From assembly GCA_009602735.1 (NCBI GenBank), contig WELA01003502.1, positions 1 through 48,880 of the forward strand: DNA of 48,880 nucleotides, read 5' to 3'. Numbering within the stretch: position 1 is the stretch's first letter; each line of letters starts with the position of its first letter. The position numbers and the translations under genes were made by a program. Below the pieces are notes generated by a model. The model saw nothing but the letters and a program-made list of their open reading frames with translations. It made no database searches and was not told the DNA's origin. Below, piece after piece: positions 42,795 through 48,880 of the stretch. Source of the stretch: Mesotaenium endlicherianum. Taxonomy: Eukaryota > Streptophyta > Zygnematophyceae > Zygnematales > Mesotaeniaceae.

Positions 42795-44009
42795 ATGAAA
42801 CAGAAATTTTTAAGTTCACTGATAATACTCACTGCCGCCATTGTATGGCTTTCATCCTGCTCTTCCAAAGGCAGCGCAGAAACTACACCTACAGGGGAAA
42901 CCAAAACCAAAGAGGCGGACATGGTGGATTTGTCCGAAGACCAATTCAGAACTGTAAACATACAGTATGGCGCTGTAGAAGATAAAAATCTAAGCAGTGT
43001 TATCCGGGCATCGGGGGTACTGGATGTTCCTCCACAACAGCTACTAACTGTTTCTTCTCCTTATGGAGGTACCTTAAAAAGTACCGATTTGCTGCAAGGC
43101 AAACCGGTAGTGAAAGGTGAAGTAATAGCAGTACTTGAAAACCCAGAATTTATCCAGCTTCAGCAGGACTATCTGGATTATAAGAGTCAGTTGGTATATC
43201 TGAAAGAAGAATATGAACGACAACAGGAATTGGCAAAAGAAAATGTAAATGCAAAAAAGACATTACAAAAAGCCAGCAGCGAATATAATAGTATGACGGC
43301 AAGGGTGCAGGGCTTAAAATCTAAGTTGCAACTCATCAATATTAACCCTGATAAAATCAATCCGGCAAGTATCTCAGGCAGGGCAAATATTTATGCTCCC
43401 ATATCAGGCTATGTTACTAAAGTGCTCGTCAACATAGGCAAATTTGTAAATGCTAACCAGGAGCTATTTGAAATTGTAGATACTCGCCATCTTCATGCAG
43501 AGCTTATCATTTTTGAAAAAGATGTTCCGAAATTGAAAATAGGCCAGAAAATCCGTTTTGTGTTGAACAATGAAACAAAGGAACGTTTTGCAGAAGTGTA
43601 TTTAATTGGCAGGGAAATCAGTGCTGAAAGAACGGTTCGGCTGCACGGACACCTGTTGCAGGAAGATAAGAATCTGTTGCCGGGCATGTATTTGAAAGGA
43701 ATTGTAGAAACAGGTATTGCTACTACTACCGCCCTTCCCGATAAAGCTATTGTACAATCGGCAGGTAAATCTTACATTTTTATTGCAGCAAATGAAATAA
43801 AAGAAGAACAAAAACCTGATGAAGAGAAAAAGGGCGGGGTAACTGAAAAACATATTCCGTTTAAAAGAATTGAAGTAACCATTGGTGTTTCAGAAAATGG
43901 CTACACAGAAGTGATTTTGCCCGAAGGATTTGACAGAAATAGCAAAGTGGTGATTAATGGAGCTTATGATTTGTTATCTAAGATGAATAATGTGGAAGAG
44001 GAAGAATAG
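42795..44009 (+). CDS. czcB: CzcB-like RND adaptor lipoprotein
   Basis: A 404-residue adaptor with a lipobox WLSSC22 and a barrel-sandwich core (VSSPYGGTLKSTDLLQGKPVVKGEVIAVLENPEF). A coiled hairpin (about 110-170) and the beta-barrel follow, with a second half-motif ANIYAPISGYVTKVLVNIGKFVNANQELFEIVDTRHLHAELIIFEKDV. No heavy-metal-binding domain is present, unlike the adaptors at 7279 and 8656. A His at HRHLH/HGHLL positions may assist metal transfer. It serves the CzcA-CzcC fusion encoded upstream. Structured element B starts 8 bp after its stop. Confidence 0.9.
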   Translation: MKQKFLSSLIILTAAIVWLSSCSSKGSAETTPTGETKTKEADMVDLSEDQFRTVNIQYGAVEDKNLSSVIRASGVLDVPPQQLLTVSSPYGGTLKSTDLLQGKPVVKGEVIAVLENPEFIQLQQDYLDYKSQLVYLKEEYERQQELAKENVNAKKTLQKASSEYNSMTARVQGLKSKLQLININPDKINPASISGRANIYAPISGYVTKVLVNIGKFVNANQELFEIVDTRHLHAELIIFEKDVPKLKIGQKIRFVLNNETKERFAEVYLIGREISAERTVRLHGHLLQEDKNLLPGMYLKGIVETGIATTTALPDKAIVQSAGKSYIFIAANEIKEEQKPDEEKKGGVTEKHIPFKRIEVTIGVSENGYTEVILPEGFDRNSKVVINGAYDLLSKMNNVEEEE

Positions 44010-44016
44010 ATTTTAC

Positions 44017-44094
44017 ATGGGTCGGGGCCCTGTCTTGTTTTATCCCGTTTTAAAATGGAAAAACCTTGAGCGGCAGGGTTTCCGTACCCACCAA
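44017..44094 (+). ncRNA. Structured repeat element, copy B
   Basis: A 78-base copy of the element at 28776-28852, about 85 percent identical. P1 is TGGGT-CGG with CCG-T-ACCCA. P2 is GCCCTGT with GCAGGGT. P3 is GTTTT-A-TCC with GGA-AAAAC. It begins 8 bp after the adaptor stop and ends 25 bp before the MgtC start. As with copy A, it sits after a metal gene and before a gene of a different type. It could be a 5-prime leader switch or a 3-prime end element. Confidence 0.6.
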
Positions 44095-44118
44095 CAATCA
44101 GATAATAATACATCCAGA

Positions 44119-44586
44119 ATGGATATACAAATTGAACTAATTATTGTGGCTAAACTTATCGCCTCATTCCTGCTTGGAGCCTTTATTGGGCTTGACAGGG
44201 AAAAACATGGCCGTGATGCCGGCATCAGAACTTACGCTGCCGTTTGTATCGGTGCAACTTTATTTACTGCTGTTGCGGCCCATCTTGTTAGTGATGTGTC
44301 AGCTGCTTCAAGAGTAATAGCCAATATTGTTACCGGTGTGGGTTTTCTTGGCGCTGGTATTATTTATCGCAACAGCAGCGCCGGTACATCGCATGGTTTA
44401 ACAACGGCGGCCACTGTCTGGTGTACAGCCGCTGTAGGAGTGGCGGTCGGCCTCAATATGTTTATTATCGCCATTGTTGGGGCCATTGCATTGTATTTTC
44501 TGCTTTCATTACATCACCAGCCCTGGTATGTAAAGTGGAAAAAGAAAATGGTAAATAAGCATAATGAAAACACCAACACTAATTAA
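44119..44586 (+). CDS. mgtC: MgtC/SapB-family membrane protein
   Basis: A 155-residue membrane protein with four or more TM segments. It matches MgtC through LIASFLLGAFIGLDREKHGRDAGIRTYAAVCIGATLF and VIANIVTGVGFLGAGIIYRN...HGLTTAATVWCTAAVGVAVGL. I chose the ATG at 44119. The upstream frame from 43990 reads through the structured element and the end of the adaptor gene. MgtC proteins are linked to low-Mg2+ growth and to control of membrane ATPases. Its place between a Zn/Co pump and a Zn/Cd ATPase suggests cation balance. Confidence 0.9.
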   Translation: MDIQIELIIVAKLIASFLLGAFIGLDREKHGRDAGIRTYAAVCIGATLFTAVAAHLVSDVSAASRVIANIVTGVGFLGAGIIYRNSSAGTSHGLTTAATVWCTAAVGVAVGLNMFIIAIVGAIALYFLLSLHHQPWYVKWKKKMVNKHNENTNTN

Positions 44587-44622
44587 TTTTTAAAAGTAAA
44601 TGTATAACAACTGTTCTGTAAC

Positions 44623-45240
44623 ATGTACAGCATTATAACAGGCACCATATTATTAGGCATTACACATGCTCTTATCCCCAACCACTGGTTGCCATTGGTG
44701 GCAATTGCCCGGTCGGAAAAATGGGAGAAATATGAATTGATGCTGGTGGCTTCCATCACCGCATCCGCCCATGTGATGGGTACTGTTATCCTTGGAATTG
44801 CATTGGGAATGGTAGGCTCAAGGCTGGCACATCAATATGAAGGATATGTTCATGTTATTGCGCCGGTACTATTGATAATTTTCGGACTGATATATTTTAC
44901 TGTTAACCTGCCCCACCATCATCATGCTGCCAACAAAGATGTGCAGCAATATAAAAAATCAAAAACAAAATGGGTGTTGATTTTTGCAGTAACCATGTTT
45001 TTATCTCCGTGCCTGGAAGTGGAAAGCCTTTTTCTTGCAGCAGGCGCCTATGGGTTGGATAATATTTTATTACTGGCCCTGGTGTATGCTGCAATCAGCA
45101 TCACAGGAATTATCACTCTTGTAATGCTTGCATTTAAGGGAGTGCAGATGATGAACTCACAATTTATTGAGCATAATGAAAAACGTATTACCGGCATGGT
45201 ATTAATTATAGTAGGTATTGTTACATTTTTCTTACACTAA
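44623..45240 (+). CDS. NicO/UreH-like polytopic membrane protein
   Basis: A 205-residue protein with about six TM segments. TM1 carries GITHALIPNHWLPLVAIARS, close to the HAxxPxH motif of the NicO/RcnA/UreH group. TM2 has SITASAHVMGTVILGIALG. A His stretch PHHHH lies in the middle (about 101-105), as in metal transporters. The last part is AFKGVQMMNSQF... then a final TM. Export or import of Ni, Co or Zn is likely, but the family has several activities. It lies between mgtC and the ATPase gene, with its stop 10 bp before the next start. Confidence 0.7.
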   Translation: MYSIITGTILLGITHALIPNHWLPLVAIARSEKWEKYELMLVASITASAHVMGTVILGIALGMVGSRLAHQYEGYVHVIAPVLLIIFGLIYFTVNLPHHHHAANKDVQQYKKSKTKWVLIFAVTMFLSPCLEVESLFLAAGAYGLDNILLLALVYAAISITGIITLVMLAFKGVQMMNSQFIEHNEKRITGMVLIIVGIVTFFLH

Positions 45241-45250
45241 ACATAGTATT

Positions 45251-47251
45251 ATGGCACATAAACACGATGAAACAAAAATTGCAGAGCAGGAAGCCTGCTG
45301 TGACCTGGATGAAAAACTCAACGAAGCAAAAGTGGTTTCACAGCATAATAAAGAGGATGGTCATGACCACGGAGAGGAAGAAGGCCGCGCCATCAGACCC
45401 TGGTTACCCGCTATTGTAAGTTTTGCTTTATTAATAGCAGGTATTGCATTGGACAATTGGATTAAACCAACTCCTTCCTGGTTTACTGGCTGGCTTCGTC
45501 TTATTTGGTATATCGCAGCATATATCCCGGTGGGATTGCCAGTAGTAATAAAAGGAATAAAGACGGCCATTAAGGGAGATGTATTTACAGAATTTTTTTT
45601 AATGAGTGTTGCCACCATTGGTGCATTTTATATTGGCCAATATCCCGAAGGGGTTGCTGTTATGCTCTTTTATGCAGTTGGGGAATTATTTCAGGATGCT
45701 GCTGTAAACCGTGCCAAAAGAAGCATCAAGGCATTGCTGGATGTAAGACCAGATAGCGCCGATGTGCTAAGAAATGGTATCTACGTCAATCTTCCGCCTG
45801 AGAGTGTAAAAGTTGGAGAAATCATCCAGATAAAAGTTGGTGAAAGAGTTCCATTGGATGGAGAAATGCTAAGTGAAGGAAGTTCATTTAATACCTCTGC
45901 TTTAACCGGTGAAAGCAAACCTTCCACTTTTGTAAAAGGCGAAACAGTACTGGCTGGTATGATAAACCAGGAAAAAGTAGTGGAGTTGAAAGTAACAAAG
46001 CTATTTAATGATTCTTCTCTTGCAAGAATATTGACACTTGTACAAGACGCTACAACAAGAAAAGCGAAAACCGAACAATTCATCCGCAAGTTTGCAAGGA
46101 TATACACTCCGATTGTTGTGTTTCTTGCTATTGGTATCACACTTATCCCCTGGTTATTTGCAGAGAATTATGTGTTCAATACATGGTTATACAGAGCATT
46201 AATCTTCTTAGTAATCAGTTGCCCCTGTGCATTGGTAATTTCAATTCCTTTAGGTTATTTCGGTGGTATTGGCGCAGCCTCACGAAGCGGCATTTTATTC
46301 AAAGGCTCCAACTACCTGGATTTAATGACCAAAATAAACCAGGTAGTAATGGATAAAACAGGCACACTTACCAAAGCTGTTTTTAAAGTGCAGGAAGTGG
46401 AGAGCTATGACATACCCAAGGAGGAATGGCTGCCGCTTGCTGCCGCACTGGAAGCTAAATCAACCCATCCTGTTGCAAAAGCTGTTGTGGAGTATGCAAA
46501 TAATAACTTTAGTAAAATACAAGTAGATGCATTGGATGAAATCAGTGGTCATGGACTGAAAGGCGTAGTGAATGGAAAGGAAGTGCTGGCCGGTAATGTA
46601 AAGCTGATGGATATGATGAAAGTGTCGGTGAATGATGGACTAAGAAAAATTGTGGATACTATTGTTATAGTCGCTATTGATAGAAAACTGGCTGGCTATT
46701 TAACCATAGCCGATGAAATAAAAGAGGACAGTAAACAGGCTGTTGATACTTTGCATAAACTAAATGTAAAAACAACCATGCTTAGCGGGGATAAACAAGC
46801 GGTTGTAGATAAAGTAGCAAAGCATTTAGGCATTGACAAAGCCTATGGCGACCTCTTGCCCGAACAGAAGGTGAAACAAGTGGAATCTATCAAGGAGAAT
46901 AAATTAAGTGTAGTGGCTTTCGTAGGCGATGGTATTAATGATGCACCCGTACTTGCTTTGAGCGATGTGGGGATTGCAATGGGTGGCCTGGGCAGCGATG
47001 CCGCTATCGAAACAGCCGATGTGATTATACAAACCGACCATCCATCTAAAATTGCTACAGCAATACAAATTGGTAAAGCAACCACAAAAATTGTCTGGCA
47101 GAACATAGGACTGGCGTTTGCTGTAAAACTGATTGTATTGATATTAGGAGCCGGTGGGTTGGCCACCATGTGGGAAGCCGTTTTTGCTGATGTAGGAGTA
47201 GCGATGCTGGCAATATTGAATGCGGTAAGGATACAGCGAATGAGATTTTAA
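45251..47251 (+). CDS. zntA: Zn/Cd-exporting P-type ATPase (CPC type)
   Basis: A 666-residue P1B ATPase for export of Zn(II), Cd(II) or Pb(II). I chose the ATG at 45251 because the longer frame from 45218 overlaps the previous gene and adds no known domain. The N-terminus lacks an HMA domain but has a Cys pair (EACCDLDEK) and a His/Glu stretch (HDHGEEEG). The ion motif is C324-P325-C326, the phosphorylated Asp is D368-KTGT, and TGES and GDGINDAPVLALSDVGIAMGGLGSD are present. The last TM has FADVGVAMLAILNA, with the Asp-Gly typical of ZntA/CadA. It follows the NicO-like gene and is 55 bp upstream of a DUF302 gene. Confidence 0.92.
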   Translation: MAHKHDETKIAEQEACCDLDEKLNEAKVVSQHNKEDGHDHGEEEGRAIRPWLPAIVSFALLIAGIALDNWIKPTPSWFTGWLRLIWYIAAYIPVGLPVVIKGIKTAIKGDVFTEFFLMSVATIGAFYIGQYPEGVAVMLFYAVGELFQDAAVNRAKRSIKALLDVRPDSADVLRNGIYVNLPPESVKVGEIIQIKVGERVPLDGEMLSEGSSFNTSALTGESKPSTFVKGETVLAGMINQEKVVELKVTKLFNDSSLARILTLVQDATTRKAKTEQFIRKFARIYTPIVVFLAIGITLIPWLFAENYVFNTWLYRALIFLVISCPCALVISIPLGYFGGIGAASRSGILFKGSNYLDLMTKINQVVMDKTGTLTKAVFKVQEVESYDIPKEEWLPLAAALEAKSTHPVAKAVVEYANNNFSKIQVDALDEISGHGLKGVVNGKEVLAGNVKLMDMMKVSVNDGLRKIVDTIVIVAIDRKLAGYLTIADEIKEDSKQAVDTLHKLNVKTTMLSGDKQAVVDKVAKHLGIDKAYGDLLPEQKVKQVESIKENKLSVVAFVGDGINDAPVLALSDVGIAMGGLGSDAAIETADVIIQTDHPSKIATAIQIGKATTKIVWQNIGLAFAVKLIVLILGAGGLATMWEAVFADVGVAMLAILNAVRIQRMRF

Positions 47252-47306
47252 GATTCTTAAATATTTTTTAAACCAATTTTCTAACACGTTATTTAAAACA
47301 AATTGT

Positions 47307-47693
47307 ATGAACTATTATTTCACAAAAACCATTGACGGGAATTTTAATGACATCATTGAAAGAGTAACTGAATCATTAAAAGCCGAGGGATTTGGAGTGC
47401 TTACAGAAATTGATATAAAAGCAACCTTAAAAAAGAAACTTGATGCAGATTTTTATAATTATAAAATACTTGGTGCCTGCGACCCAACTTTTGCATACAA
47501 AGCACTCCAAACTGAAGACAAGATAGGTGCCATGTTACCCTGCAATGTAATTATTCAGGAAAAAGAAACTGGGAAAATAGAAGTTTCAGCAGTGGACCCT
47601 GTTGCTTCTATGCAGGCAATAGAAAACCCCGGTTTGAAAGATATTGCTGAAGAGGTAAGGGAGAAATTGAAACGGGTTATTGATTTGATTTAA
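47307..47693 (+). CDS. DUF302 protein
   Basis: A 128-residue protein of the DUF302 family: FGVLTEIDIKATLKKKLDADFYNYKILGACDPTFAYKALQTEDKIGAMLPCNVIIQE. It has no signal peptide. DUF302 proteins occur near metal and stress genes and form a compact alpha/beta fold. No reaction is known. The pair Cys in LGACDP and PCNV is conserved in the family. It is the last clear gene of the metal region before a short ORF and the opposite-strand edge. Confidence 0.9.
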   Translation: MNYYFTKTIDGNFNDIIERVTESLKAEGFGVLTEIDIKATLKKKLDADFYNYKILGACDPTFAYKALQTEDKIGAMLPCNVIIQEKETGKIEVSAVDPVASMQAIENPGLKDIAEEVREKLKRVIDLI

Positions 47694-47708
47694 TAACATT
47701 TTATTACA

Positions 47709-47801
47709 ATGAAAAAGCTAAATGAACTAATGCAGAAAATACTCCTGCTAACGACTAAAATTGAAACTGACTACCCGGAATTATACCGCTATCATAATTA
47801 G
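47709..47801 (+). CDS. 30-residue ORF after DUF302
   Basis: A short ORF (MKKLNELMQKILLLTTKIETDYPELYRYHN) begins 15 bp after the DUF302 stop. It is an amphipathic helix followed by YPELYRY, resembling small Bacteroidota proteins that share KxxxPELYKYLDE. The C-terminus here is short, so it may be truncated or simply a small protein. It could be translated with the DUF302 gene. Confidence 0.45.
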   Translation: MKKLNELMQKILLLTTKIETDYPELYRYHN

Positions 47802-47810
47802 TACATATTT

Positions 47811-48242
47811 TTAGGCATCGTTAGTCTTAATCATAATGGCGTTTCTTTCAAATTCTGAACTTAAAAGCTTTAGAGGGATTTTATCCGGGCAATACTTTGT
47901 TGTTTCTATTAAGTAAACTACGCTCAGGTTGGTAAGCGGTTTTAGCCATACCAAATATTCCCGAAGATGTTTCGCAATTTGCTTAACAGTTGTATTTGGC
48001 TTCTCTTTTATTACCAGTATCAGTATGCCATTCTTTTCATTGGTCAGGAATCTTCCTGCTTTCAGCATTGCCCCTAAATATCCCTTACGGCTTGTTCCTG
48101 TGTCACATTCCATAATGATATAATCATTGTCCTTCTGTAAAACAGTATCAGGTTTATACCCCTTGGCAAGTTGCTTTCCTGAATTGACAACCGAATAGCC
48201 ATTGGCACTGTGCAAGAGATTCTTAAATACTTTGTCTTTCAT
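47811..48242 (-). CDS. Hypothetical protein with a PD-(D/E)XK-like core
   Basis: A 143-residue protein starting at ATG 48242 (MKDKVFKNLLHSANGYSVV). The sequence GYKPDTVLQKDNDYIIMECDTGTSRKGYLGAMLKAGRFL places Pro-Asp and Glu-x-Asp before a Lys-containing segment, as in some restriction-like nuclease folds. This is only a pattern match. A longer start at 48317 (TTG) would overlap the upstream gene. It is likely in one unit with the DUF262/HNH gene that ends 51 bp upstream on this strand. The right edge is therefore a defence-like or mobile region, distinct from the metal genes. Confidence 0.4.
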   Translation of the reverse strand: MKDKVFKNLLHSANGYSVVNSGKQLAKGYKPDTVLQKDNDYIIMECDTGTSRKGYLGAMLKAGRFLTNEKNGILILVIKEKPNTTVKQIAKHLREYLVWLKPLTNLSVVYLIETTKYCPDKIPLKLLSSEFERNAIMIKTNDA

Positions 48243-48292
48243 CGCTTTGATAAAAATTGATTTTAAGTATTGTAAAAAGCAAATTCTAACCC

Positions 48293-48880
48293 CTATTTCA
48301 AATTTGTCAAAATGCAATTCAGAATCAGGTTCGCTCTTGCCTTAGCAAACTCTTCAAATTTATCCTCCTTCCACAACGATTCATCAGCAGGAATTAAATG
48401 ACGCTTTACAAAAGCAGCTTTATCGGCTACATGATTATTAATCCAATCCCTGAACGGGCTTCCATTTTTTAATCCCCGGTTAGTGCTGAAATCTATTAAT
48501 TGAAAATTTCTGATACTATTGATTTTTGCTGATTCAACCTCCAAAGACTCTAATATTGATTTGGGCATGATGTGGTCAATATCATTTATCCTTATAGTCT
48601 GTCCTCTGTCGTACATAAGATAATAAACAAATGAACTTTCTAAGTCATCGAGGTTATCAATAGTGTATGTTCTGGTAAATGTTATTGGATGGTCAGTATA
48701 AACCTGGAACAATTCATCGGTCGGAAAATCTTTGCTCTTGAAATGCTGTATCTTATCCAATAATTTACGGATGCCCGTTTTGTAGGGTATCCAGCCAGCT
48801 CCTTTGCTTTTGAATACTCCATTAATCAAAGAATGATATATCCATTTCTCCGTTCTTGGGTGTTCTGTATTCTTAGCATC
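48293..48880 (-). CDS. DUF262/HNH (GmrSD-like) protein, C-terminal part, runs off the window
   Basis: The frame stays open to the window edge with no upstream stop, so only the C-terminal 195 or so residues are seen. It has the DUF1524-type HNH nuclease signature INDIDHIMPKSI..., then INSIRNFQLIDFSTNRGLKNGSPFRDWI. This is the C-terminal domain of GmrSD-like and related DUF262 proteins, which cut modified phage DNA. The first residues seen (TEKWIYHSLINGVFKSKGAGWIPYKTGIRKLL) fit the helical domain between DUF262 and the HNH. The N-terminal nucleotide-binding domain lies outside the window, so the subtype cannot be fixed. Confidence 0.7.
   Translation of the reverse strand, partial: DAKNTEHPRTEKWIYHSLINGVFKSKGAGWIPYKTGIRKLLDKIQHFKSKDFPTDELFQVYTDHPITFTRTYTIDNLDDLESSFVYYLMYDRGQTIRINDIDHIMPKSILESLEVESAKINSIRNFQLIDFSTNRGLKNGSPFRDWINNHVADKAAFVKRHLIPADESLWKEDKFEEFAKARANLILNCILTNLK

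Noticed and set aside
47246..47261. TTTAAGA-T-TCTTAAA palindrome at the end of the ATPase gene
   Set aside because: A pure AT stem of seven pairs with almost no loop is too weak to call a terminator.
1..48880. CRISPR arrays, tRNA/rRNA genes, insertion sequences
   Set aside because: I looked for regular spacer repeats, transposase motifs and RNA gene signatures and found none. Repeated short words inside the Met-rich genes are protein repeats.

Overview
The window looks like a chromosomal or island segment from a member of the Bacteroidota, probably near Chitinophagaceae. This is inferred from several things. Coding sequence is AT-rich and Shine-Dalgarno sites are weak. Bacteroidota promoter signals of the TAnnTTTG type are present. 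Many family-specific secreted proteins occur (DUF4136, DUF3347, DUF2911, DUF6122, DUF6660). There is also a fused CzcA-CzcC pump of a kind known in this phylum. No rRNA, tRNA, CRISPR array, insertion sequence or integrase was seen.

Almost everything serves heavy-metal (copper/silver, zinc/cadmium/cobalt, mercury) handling in the envelope. Region 1 (138-9924) is a CusA-type copper/silver set: a small Cys-rich secreted protein, a DUF3347 lipoprotein, a CusA pump split by an in-frame TAA, a DUF4136 lipoprotein, a TRASH-like lipoprotein, a Tat-exported multicopper oxidase and two CusB-like adaptors with heavy-metal-binding domains. Region 2 (9958-12744) is metabolic: pfkB, ldhA and a frameshifted glutamine-amidotransferase-like pseudogene. 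Region 3 (12901-14163) is an ArsR operator/promoter, arsR, merTP and a GDCCVxC protein. Region 4 (14641-16842, minus strand) is a TonB-dependent receptor.

Region 5 (17261-28765) is a second pump set: a Cys/His-rich leader gene, a structured intercistronic RNA, CzcC, a fused CzcB, metal-binding accessory proteins, a ceramidase-like membrane protein, a full-length CzcA/CusA pump and a second DUF4136 lipoprotein. Region 6 (28776-37393) starts with a structured repeat. It continues with a methyltransferase, DUF2911, NTF2-like, a DUF2231 protein with a very long Met-rich tail, a multicopper oxidase joined to a barrel-like C-terminus, a CPH-type copper ATPase, DUF6122 and PepSY proteins.

Region 7 (37505-47801) is a third set: small basic membrane proteins, a DUF6660 Cys-rich leader, CzcA fused to CzcC, CzcB, a second copy of the structured repeat, MgtC, a NicO/UreH-like membrane protein, a CPC-type Zn/Cd ATPase, DUF302 and a 30-residue ORF. 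The right edge (minus strand) holds a nuclease-like ORF and the C-terminal part of a DUF262/HNH (GmrSD-like) protein that runs off the window.

Together the proteins would bind metals in the periplasm, oxidise Cu(I), pump ions from the cytoplasm by P-type ATPases and eject them across the outer membrane by RND complexes. The least explained observations are a 77-78 nt RNA-like element present twice with compensatory changes, and a recurring layout in which each RND set starts with a small Cys-rich secreted protein followed by RNA hairpins. A three-way-junction structure sits directly before the czcC start codon.
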